A stretch of 5,686 nt of DNA. Origin: Candidatus Kapaibacterium sp. (GTDB lineage: Bacteria; Bacteroidota; Ignavibacteria; Kapaibacteriales; UBA961). The translations under genes were made by a program, and so were the position numbers. Below the pieces are notes generated by a model. That model was given only the letters and a program-made list of their open reading frames with translations. It did no database searches and was not told where the DNA came from. The number at the start of each line of letters is the position of its first letter. Positions within the stretch are counted from its first letter, which is position 1. The stretch spans positions 1-5,686 of the forward strand of contig JALRFC010000138.1 in the NCBI GenBank assembly GCA_023253875.1, given 5' to 3'. Positions 1 to 5,686 of the stretch are shown piece by piece.

Positions 1-33
1 ATCCTTCTGCCATCCCACATTACTAATTACAAT

Positions 34-54
34 AAAGCCTCAAAATGAGGCTTT
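34..54 (-). terminator. Intrinsic terminator after prfC, possibly bidirectional
   Basis: A perfect 8-base inverted repeat (AAAGCCTC at 34-41, GAGGCTTT at 47-54) encloses a 5-base loop, AAAAT on the plus strand. On the minus strand the hairpin starts 3 bases after the prfC stop and its 3' arm runs into TTTATTGTAATTA, a broken but U-rich tail. This marks the end of the ligA-tlpA-prfC transcript. On the plus strand the same stem ends in TTTGTTTA, so it could also stop a converging transcript from the left, but that gene lies outside the window. Confidence 0.75.
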
Positions 55-56
55 GT

Positions 57-1625
57 TTATGTAATGGGTGGTTTGTCCAATAATATCAATCCTTCTGTTC
101 TATCTCTGTGATAGCCGATTTCCCAGTCATTCTTGAACAAAATCACTTCTCTATCAGCATCATCAAAAGCAAATGTCAATGTTGCACTATTTGGTTTCAC
201 ATCTCCACCGAGCCAACGCATTCTTGTGAAAGGCAATCTATCCAATTTGACTTTTTCATTATACTCTGATTCCATTCTTGCTTGGAAAACTTGTAATTGC
301 AATTCTCCAACGGCTGCAATGAGAGGAGTTGGCGAATGTTGAGCATCACTAAATATTTGCACTACCCCTTCTTCGCCCAATTGCTCGATTCCTTTTCGAA
401 AACTCTTACTAAATGATCCAGATGCTGGATAGAGCTTTGCAAAGATTTCGGGAGCGAATCTTGGAAATTGGGGAATGGTAAAGTCGGGTCCAGTTGTTAA
501 TACATCTCCAACAAGGAATGTACCGGGATTTGAAAGACCAATCACATCACCCGGATAAGCAACATCAATGATATCTCTGTCTTGACCAAATATTTGAAAT
601 GGATAATTAATCTTCACTTCTTTCCCACTTCTTGGATGTTTAGCTGTCATACCACGTTCAAATATCCCACTGACGATTCTGAAAAAAGAGATGCGATCTC
701 TGTGTGCCTTATTCATATTGGCTTGCATTTTATAGACAAAACCGGAAAAAAATGAACCATCTGGGTTGATATGTCCTGCGGAAGAATTCATCCCTTGAGG
801 AGATGGTGCCAAATCAATAAGATATTGCAAGAAATTCTCGATACCGAAATTAGTAATTGCACTACCAAAAAATACTGGTGTGATGATCTCTTGCAAAAAT
901 GCTTCATGTTCAAAAGGAGGTAAGGCAGCTTCCACAAGTTCAATTTCTTCGAGAAACTTAGCATGTGCATCGTCCCCGATCAATGCTTTGAAACTTGGAT
1001 CATGAATACCTTTTGTACTCACCGGAGCTCTATATTTATTTCCCTCTGTTTTCTCAAATAAATGCAGAACGCCTGATGATCTTTCATATACACCTCTGAA
1101 ACCCGGTCCATCTCCAATTGGATATGTGAGCGGAACTGCAGTGATACCTAACACTTTTTCAACATTATCCATCAATTCAAATGGTGAAAGAGCAGGGCGG
1201 TCCATTTTATTGATGAATGTAATGATAGGTATACCTCGATCTCTACAAACCTTAAATAGTTTTACAGTTTGTTCTTCGACTCCTTTTGCAGCATCAAGTA
1301 GCATGATTGCACAATCAACTGCCATGAGCGTGCGATAAGTATCCTCAGAGAAATCTTGATGTCCTGGAGTATCCAGTATATTCAATAAATACCCATCATA
1401 ATCAACTCGCATTGCACTTGATGACACCGAAATACCACGTTCTTGCTCGATGCTCATCCAATCAGAAGTTGTTGATCTATGTTTCCCTCCTGTAACCGCA
1501 CCGGCACTACGAATAGCACCTGAATACAAAAGTAATTTTTCAGTCAATGTTGTTTTTCCAGCATCCGGATGCGAGATGATGGCAATTGTTCTTCGTCGTT
1601 GAATTTCAGTATGTAGTTCTGACAT
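57..1625 (-). CDS. prfC: Peptide chain release factor 3 (RF3), translational GTPase
   Basis: RF3 is a cytoplasmic GTPase that removes RF1 or RF2 from the ribosome after peptide release. The 522-residue product is close to the 529 of E. coli RF3 and looks complete. The G domain shows every expected motif: P-loop SHPDAGKT at residues 18-25, switch I ERGIS at 62-66 (RF3-type serine where EF-G/EF-Tu have threonine), DTPGHQDF at 85-92, NKMD at 139-142 and FGSA at 253-256. The RF3-typical SEDTYRTL follows switch II at 93-100. Domain II covers about 290-385 (HRDR at 308-311, AYPGD at 356-360). Domain III follows, with LGEEGVVQIF at 416-425 and AVGELQLQVF at 438-447. These motifs separate it from EF-G and LepA, which have further C-terminal domains absent here. 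The ATG start gives an N-terminus running straight into the conserved RRRTIAIISHPDAGK stretch. It is last in the three-gene unit, 9 bases after the tlpA-like stop, and is followed by a terminator. The loop before SDW (about 44-54) differs somewhat from my recollection of E. coli RF3; all nucleotide-binding residues are intact. Confidence 0.97.
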   Translation of the reverse strand: MSELHTEIQRRRTIAIISHPDAGKTTLTEKLLLYSGAIRSAGAVTGGKHRSTTSDWMSIEQERGISVSSSAMRVDYDGYLLNILDTPGHQDFSEDTYRTLMAVDCAIMLLDAAKGVEEQTVKLFKVCRDRGIPIITFINKMDRPALSPFELMDNVEKVLGITAVPLTYPIGDGPGFRGVYERSSGVLHLFEKTEGNKYRAPVSTKGIHDPSFKALIGDDAHAKFLEEIELVEAALPPFEHEAFLQEIITPVFFGSAITNFGIENFLQYLIDLAPSPQGMNSSAGHINPDGSFFSGFVYKMQANMNKAHRDRISFFRIVSGIFERGMTAKHPRSGKEVKINYPFQIFGQDRDIIDVAYPGDVIGLSNPGTFLVGDVLTTGPDFTIPQFPRFAPEIFAKLYPASGSFSKSFRKGIEQLGEEGVVQIFSDAQHSPTPLIAAVGELQLQVFQARMESEYNEKVKLDRLPFTRMRWLGGDVKPNSATLTFAFDDADREVILFKNDWEIGYHRDRTEGLILLDKPPIT

Positions 1626-1637
1626 GATTCCTTCTCA
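1626..1637 (-). promoter_or_regulatory. prfC ribosome-binding site adjoining the tlpA-like stop codon
   Basis: The minus strand reads TGAGAAGGAATC before the prfC ATG. The purine-rich AGAAGGA begins at the last base of the tlpA-like TGA stop, and the GGA ends 3 bases before the ATG. That spacing is shorter than usual. The gap between the genes is only 9 bases, so ribosomes finishing the upstream gene probably help to start prfC. Confidence 0.55.
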
Positions 1638-3557
1638 TTGTGCCAATAAAGCATCTATTTTCATTGATGTTTGTTCAATGAATGTTTGTTCTTCAGCAAG
1701 TCCGACTTCCATGAAACGACCAATTCCATTTTTATCTAAAATGAATTTAGAAGGAATTCCGGTCACTCCATATCCTTTTACCATTTCATCCTTCAGATCA
1801 AAGAAGATTGGGAATGTATATGGATTTTTTGAGAGAAATGTCTTAACGGAAGCAAATCTATCTTCAACTCTTTCCCATACATTCACTACGGCAAATATCA
1901 CATTAGGATTGTTTTTATACTTGTCATATAATTTTTGTAAACCCGGAAAAGAGCGTATGCAAGGACCACACCATGTTGCCCAAAAGTCAATAAACACGAC
2001 TTTTCCTTTCCAATCATCAGGTGTTATTGTTGTACCATCAGCAGTTTTCAATTGTCCGGGAACAATGGGAATAGAAAGTTGATCTTGCAAAATCAATTGC
2101 TGTTTTGCCAAAGCGCCATTTTTCTTGAGTTCTGAAATCTCCGCTTCATAGTCGCCTTTGATTAGATCCTGTTTGCTTAGATATTCAAATAATGCTTTAT
2201 GATCAGACAGAATTTTATCGGACATATACCCCATTGAAATTGCCTTTGATGCCAAAACATATGCTTCTTGCTGATTCGAAAGAGCATCATACAATTCAAT
2301 CATGCTCTGATAAACAGTAGTCATTTGCATGATGTCCAATTTATCAGCATATCCATCTGCCACTTCTTTATATAGCAATAGCGACTTTTCATGATTCTTC
2401 ATGCGTTTATTCACAAATGCCGGGGCGAGTAATGCTTCTGCAATCACTTTTCTTCGTTCTTCAGCAAATTCACATGGTGCCAAATATTTTGGTTGTACTA
2501 CAGAAGCTTCATCTTTGGCAAAAAAGACTGCCCTTTCTGCCCAGCGTAATGCCTCTTTGAGTGAATCAAGTTCGAGGAAGGTATTTGCAAGATCCAGAGA
2601 AGGCGTAGTTGGCAAAGTCGGATCTCGCAAAAAGCGCTCTGTCAACATAGAAAGTTTGCCTTCTTTCAATTGAATACGTACATAAGACTCAGCGATAGAG
2701 AGAACAGAATATGAAGAAGGATAATTATTGATATAATACTCTGCATTAAGAATATAGTCTTCTTTTGTTCTCGAGGAAAACACTCGATTTGCAGCAGATT
2801 CCTCTGAAAACTCATCAAGTGGATGTAGATATTCATATTGTTTTTCAACAGAATCTGCCATTGCAGGATTTCCGGTGATGCGCAGAGCCTGAGTCAACAT
2901 TCTATTCTCAGCTTCTGATTCTGTATCTATATTATTCGTACGTAAAAATATTGACATAGCTTTCTTCAAACTATCACGGTCAATGTTTTTTGCCATGAAT
3001 GGAAGAATCGCATGGAAGAAATTCCTTTGAAACATAGTCAGGGAATAATCTGTATTACTTTGCAGAATCTCCATTGCTAATTGAATATTCTGTTTTCTTG
3101 CACATTCCTCGGGAAATGATTCTGAATAGGAAATGATTCTCCGCAAAGCTTGGCCTTCCGGTATTTTCCCATCTGTATCAAGTGGTAATATTTCCCAATA
3201 ATTTCCGGTATTATTATCAGAGTATTTAGCTCCATCACCAACCTTTACGAGGATCAATGCCGCATCTTTTTTGGGAACAAAAGAAGCAATGAACGATAAA
3301 CTATCTTTGCTTTTTGCCATTGGATTTGGCTCAAGTGCATATTGCAAAGCATATGGTTTTTTCTCTCGAGCTGTATAGTTATGTACAATCACAAAGAGTT
3401 TCTTTGCTTTTGCAAGTGCTGATTTTGATGCTGTGTACTGAATTACAACCGTATCTTTCCCTCTTTTGGGATTCACTTGTTGTATGTGCATAGTACCTGC
3501 ATTGAGCGAAATAGTCAATACAAGAAATGTCAGTGTTAATATGAACATATGTTTCAT
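1635..3557 (-). CDS. Secreted TlpA/ResA-family thiol-disulfide oxidoreductase with beta-rich N-terminal and helical-repeat middle domains
   Basis: The 640-residue protein starts with a probable Sec signal peptide: charged MKH, a hydrophobic run to about residue 18, and a plausible cleavage after SLNA (residue 20). A long hydrophilic mature part follows, so export across the inner membrane is likely. Residues about 22-125 are rich in predicted strands (DTVVIQY, KLFVIVH, ALILVKVGDG, DNNTGNYWEI) and may form an immunoglobulin-like sandwich. Residues about 150-465 are almost all helical and TPR-like, for example EALRWAERAVFFA at 335-347 and KSLLLYKEVADGYAD at 391-405. The C-terminal domain (about 495-640) is a clear TlpA/ResA-type thioredoxin fold: VFIDFWATWCGPC with active cysteines 530 and 533, PGLQKLYDKY after it, and the cis-proline motif GVTGIPSKFILD with Pro602. 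This chemistry normally reduces or isomerises thiols in exported proteins or cytochrome c; the actual substrate is unknown. Two further cysteines (152, 362) lie in the helical part. Its ATG overlaps the ligA stop by 4 bases. The redox domain is certain; the roles of the other two domains are unassigned. Confidence 0.93.
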   Translation of the reverse strand: MKHMFILTLTFLVLTISLNAGTMHIQQVNPKRGKDTVVIQYTASKSALAKAKKLFVIVHNYTAREKKPYALQYALEPNPMAKSKDSLSFIASFVPKKDAALILVKVGDGAKYSDNNTGNYWEILPLDTDGKIPEGQALRRIISYSESFPEECARKQNIQLAMEILQSNTDYSLTMFQRNFFHAILPFMAKNIDRDSLKKAMSIFLRTNNIDTESEAENRMLTQALRITGNPAMADSVEKQYEYLHPLDEFSEESAANRVFSSRTKEDYILNAEYYINNYPSSYSVLSIAESYVRIQLKEGKLSMLTERFLRDPTLPTTPSLDLANTFLELDSLKEALRWAERAVFFAKDEASVVQPKYLAPCEFAEERRKVIAEALLAPAFVNKRMKNHEKSLLLYKEVADGYADKLDIMQMTTVYQSMIELYDALSNQQEAYVLASKAISMGYMSDKILSDHKALFEYLSKQDLIKGDYEAEISELKKNGALAKQQLILQDQLSIPIVPGQLKTADGTTITPDDWKGKVVFIDFWATWCGPCIRSFPGLQKLYDKYKNNPNVIFAVVNVWERVEDRFASVKTFLSKNPYTFPIFFDLKDEMVKGYGVTGIPSKFILDKNGIGRFMEVGLAEEQTFIEQTSMKIDALLAQ

Positions 3558-3571
3558 GATAGACCTAAAAA
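3554..3571 (-). promoter_or_regulatory. ligA/tlpA-like ATGA stop-start overlap with weak ribosome-binding site
   Basis: The minus strand reads TTTTTAGGTCTATCATGA. The ATG of the tlpA-like gene (3557-3555) shares bases with the TGA of ligA (3556-3554), a classic arrangement for translational coupling by re-initiating ribosomes. A short AGG lies 6 bases upstream of the ATG, inside the last codons of ligA. The next in-frame ATG (residue 4, at 3548) has no such site and would remove the charged start of the signal peptide, so the first ATG is preferred. Confidence 0.6.
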
Positions 3572-5677
3572 TGAAATCAGTGGGATTGTTCCTTGAATGA
3601 CAGCAAGAAAATCTTGTTCTGTGAGAATCGGAACATTCAATTCTCGGGCTTTATCCAATTTTGAACCGGCTTGTAAACCGGCAATGATGCATGTTGTTTT
3701 TTTGCTGACTGAACTAGTGACCTTTCCGCCTCTTTTTTCAATTTCTTCAGAAGCCTCTTTTCTTGTCATGGCAATAAGTTCACCTGTCAACACAATACTA
3801 TATCCTGCGAATTCATCAGTTTTCAATTGCATTTCAGACTCATCAATGCTACATTGAAGGCCCGCATTGTTTAATGCTTCCAGCATGGCCATTTCATGTT
3901 CATCAGTGAAAAATTCCATGAGTGAATGCGCAATGGAATGACCAACTTCTTTGATTGACAGCAATTGTTCAAGATGTGCATTTCTCAATGCATCCATAGA
4001 TCCAAATTGCATTGCAAGAGTCTTTGAAATTCCTTCACCAATATGCCGTATGCCTAATGCAAATAATACCTTCCGAAATGGTTGCTGCTTGCTATGCTCA
4101 ATTGATTCCAATAATCGTTCCACACTCTTTGCTCCCCATCTATCTAATGATAAGAGCTGTTCTTTCTTTTCATGAAGAGAATAGATATCAGCAATGGTAT
4201 GTAAAAGACCCAATTCAACGAATTGATCAATGACTTTTTCACCCAAACCTTCAATATTCATTGCATCTCTAGAAGCAAAATGTTCTATTCTTCTACGAAT
4301 TTGCCAAGGACATTCCGGATGCAAACACAGATGCTGCACTTCACCTTCAGGATGATGCAATGTGGATTTGAGAGGACATGGACAGAGATGAGGGAAGATG
4401 AATTCTCGCGAATCGGCAGTCCTCTTTGAAGCAATGAATCCGGTGATTTTTGGAATGACATCGCCACCTTTTTCAACAATGACTGTATCCCCTATTCTGA
4501 CATCTAATCCCCGAATAAAATCTCCATTATGCAATGTTGCGCGGCTTATGGTACTACCGGCCAATGCAACAGGTTCAAGTTCAGCAACCGGAGTGACGAC
4601 CCCGGTTCTACCTACTTGGAATGTAATATCACGTAATATTGTCTCTGCTTTCTGAGCTTCATATTTAAAGGCAATTGCCCATTTTGGAGCACGTGCAACA
4701 TTGCCCAAAATTCTTTGCTGAGGTAAGGAGTCGACTTTTATGACAATTCCATCGATTCCAAAAGGCAATGTTTCTCTTTTAGATTCCCATTCTTGAATGA
4801 AATCCATCACTCCATCTATATCATCAAGTTTTTTGCTATACGGACTTACTGGAAAACCCATTGTCTTCAAGATTGCGAGTCGTTCCGCATGTGAATTGCC
4901 AGTGTTTTCAGAATCTGCATCTAAATAATAGCAAACAATTTTCAGTGGTCTCTTTGCTACTTCTGTTGAATTATGTTGTTTTAGCGTCCCGGCAGTTAGA
5001 TTTCTAGGATTCGCATATGTTTTTTCGCCTGCTTCTTCTCTGGATTGATTCAATGCCAAAAAAGCAGCATCTTCCATATAGACTTCACCTCTAATCTCCA
5101 TTTCAGGATATAATGCAACATTTGGAAGATATTGAATATTCAAAGGTAATTGTTTAATGGTTTTGATATTCGCTGTAACATCATCGCCAATCTCACCATC
5201 ACCACGAGTAATGGCTTTTTCCAAGATGCCATGTCTATAATGCAAACTTATTGCCACCCCATCAACTTTCAATTCACATACATAGGGATGCTGTGGATTA
5301 TCCAGTCCTTGGCTCACTTTTTCATCAAAATCTCGAACTTCTTTCTCTGAATATGTGTTTGCAAGCGATAACATTGGTGTTTTATGCTTCACTTGAACAA
5401 ATTCTTTGAGTTGCATTCCACCTATTCTTTGAGTGGGTGAATCTGCGGTGAGCAAACTCGGATCTTGTTCTTCCAAATCTTGCAATTCCCTAAACAATGC
5501 ATCATATTCCCTATCACTCATGAAGGGATTTGCCTCAACATAATAAGCATAATCAGCTTTAGTGATCAAGGAGCGCAATTCTTCTGCACGCTGTTGGGGC
5601 GAATAGCTCGATGGATTGGTAGAAAATATGTCGAACTGACTCATGGATCTAGAAAAGGAATTGACATTCGAATGCAA
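3554..5677 (-). CDS. ligA: NAD+-dependent DNA ligase LigA
   Basis: LigA seals nicks in duplex DNA during replication and repair, using NAD+ to form an enzyme-AMP intermediate. All family domains are present in order. Domain Ia (about 28-78) has YYV at 45-47, SDREYD at 54-59 and DSPTQR at 79-84. The adenylation domain carries the nucleophile Lys137 in CELKVDG, Arg158 in AITRGDGEIGDDV, RGEV at 196-199, Lys314 in DGIVIKVD and Lys338 in WAIAFKYE. The OB fold begins near 350 with QVGRTGVVTPVAELEPV. A four-cysteine zinc finger (C432, C434, C451, C456), helix-hairpin-helix repeats (about 470-610) and a BRCT domain (about 622-693, VLTGEL and GSKLDKA) follow. The zinc-finger spacing is unusual: CPC instead of the common CPxC. 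The length of 707 compares with 671 in E. coli; the excess is mostly an N-terminal leader before domain Ia and a tail of about 15 residues after BRCT. The start is uncertain: TTG at 5677 has a good ribosome-binding site, ATG at 5644 (residue 12) has none, and the frame stays open to the window edge. Confidence 0.97.
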   Translation of the reverse strand: MHSNVNSFSRSMSQFDIFSTNPSSYSPQQRAEELRSLITKADYAYYVEANPFMSDREYDALFRELQDLEEQDPSLLTADSPTQRIGGMQLKEFVQVKHKTPMLSLANTYSEKEVRDFDEKVSQGLDNPQHPYVCELKVDGVAISLHYRHGILEKAITRGDGEIGDDVTANIKTIKQLPLNIQYLPNVALYPEMEIRGEVYMEDAAFLALNQSREEAGEKTYANPRNLTAGTLKQHNSTEVAKRPLKIVCYYLDADSENTGNSHAERLAILKTMGFPVSPYSKKLDDIDGVMDFIQEWESKRETLPFGIDGIVIKVDSLPQQRILGNVARAPKWAIAFKYEAQKAETILRDITFQVGRTGVVTPVAELEPVALAGSTISRATLHNGDFIRGLDVRIGDTVIVEKGGDVIPKITGFIASKRTADSREFIFPHLCPCPLKSTLHHPEGEVQHLCLHPECPWQIRRRIEHFASRDAMNIEGLGEKVIDQFVELGLLHTIADIYSLHEKKEQLLSLDRWGAKSVERLLESIEHSKQQPFRKVLFALGIRHIGEGISKTLAMQFGSMDALRNAHLEQLLSIKEVGHSIAHSLMEFFTDEHEMAMLEALNNAGLQCSIDESEMQLKTDEFAGYSIVLTGELIAMTRKEASEEIEKRGGKVTSSVSKKTTCIIAGLQAGSKLDKARELNVPILTEQDFLAVIQGTIPLISFLGLS

Positions 5678-5681
5678 AAAT

Positions 5682-5686
5682 ACCTC
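5682..5686 (-). promoter_or_regulatory. Probable ribosome-binding site for the TTG start of ligA
   Basis: Read on the minus strand, the window edge gives GAGGT ATTT TTG. GAGG matches the core of the Shine-Dalgarno consensus and stands 5 bases from the TTG start codon. The alternative ATG at 5644 is preceded by a C/T-rich stretch with no such match, so this site favours the TTG. The sequence is cut at the window edge, so the full extent of the motif cannot be seen. Confidence 0.5.

Noticed and set aside
1..30. Possible end of a convergent gene at the left edge
   Set aside because: Only seven codons are visible before a TAA in plus frame 3, too few to support a coding call.
788..970. A 60-codon minus-strand open frame inside prfC in another frame
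   Set aside because: It is fully inside an intact conserved gene, has no motif, and there is no sign of a frameshift in prfC that it could rescue.
1624..2082. A 152-codon open frame on the plus strand opposite the thioredoxin domain, with its ATG facing the prfC start
   Set aside because: It lies entirely antisense to the end of a confidently identified gene. The translation is Ser/Pro/Phe-rich with no recognisable motif, and its length fits a chance shadow of the coding strand.
4012..4655. Several overlapping plus-strand open frames of 68-85 codons opposite the LigA HhH, zinc-finger and OB regions
   Set aside because: They overlap one another in different frames, have no family features and are antisense to a complete conserved ligase.
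3900..4800. Frequent words such as GCAATG, CAATGC and TTGCAA, suggestive of a repeated uptake or binding signal
   Set aside because: On the coding strand they correspond to common codon pairs (for example GCA-TTG for Ala-Leu and TTG-CAA for Leu-Gln), are irregularly spaced, and have no longer shared core. A genome-wide word count would be needed to revive the idea.
5642..5677. The leader of LigA (MHSNVNSFSRS) as an export or targeting signal
   Set aside because: It has no hydrophobic core, and DNA ligase acts in the cytoplasm; a start-site ambiguity explains it better.

Overview
The window holds three genes, all read from the minus strand and packed as one unit. In transcription order they are ligA (NAD+-dependent DNA ligase, upstream and at the right end), a secreted TlpA/ResA-type thioredoxin-fold protein with a long helical middle part, and prfC (peptide chain release factor 3). 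A hairpin that looks like an intrinsic terminator lies 3 bases after the prfC stop codon. Coding density is about 99%. I see no RNA gene, insertion sequence, CRISPR array or origin.

Likely source: a Gram-negative bacterium of moderate-to-low GC (roughly 40% by eye). The secreted WCGPC protein has a beta-rich N-terminal domain, a TPR-like middle and a C-terminal thioredoxin domain. I associate that layout with the Bacteroidota/Chlorobiota/Ignavibacteriota/Kapabacteria group. This is inference from protein style only and would need a database search to place.

Layout from left to right: 1-30, a short intergenic stub; 34-54, the terminator hairpin; 57-1625 (-), prfC; 1626-1634, a 9-base gap in which the prfC ribosome-binding site lies against the tlpA-like stop; 1635-3557 (-), the tlpA-like gene; 3554-3557, an ATGA stop/start overlap; 3554-5677 (-), ligA, whose start lies 9 bases from the window edge.

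How the genes work together: ligA seals nicks in DNA and prfC recycles RF1/RF2 after translation termination, both in the cytoplasm. The middle protein is predicted to act outside the inner membrane on thiols. There is no obvious shared pathway. The 4-base overlap and 9-base gap argue for co-transcription and translational coupling rather than one biochemical system. I found no convincing evidence of an undescribed system. The points most worth a second look are the altered zinc-finger cysteine spacing in LigA, the uncertain (probably TTG) start of ligA, the three-part architecture of the thioredoxin-fold protein, and the gene grouping itself.
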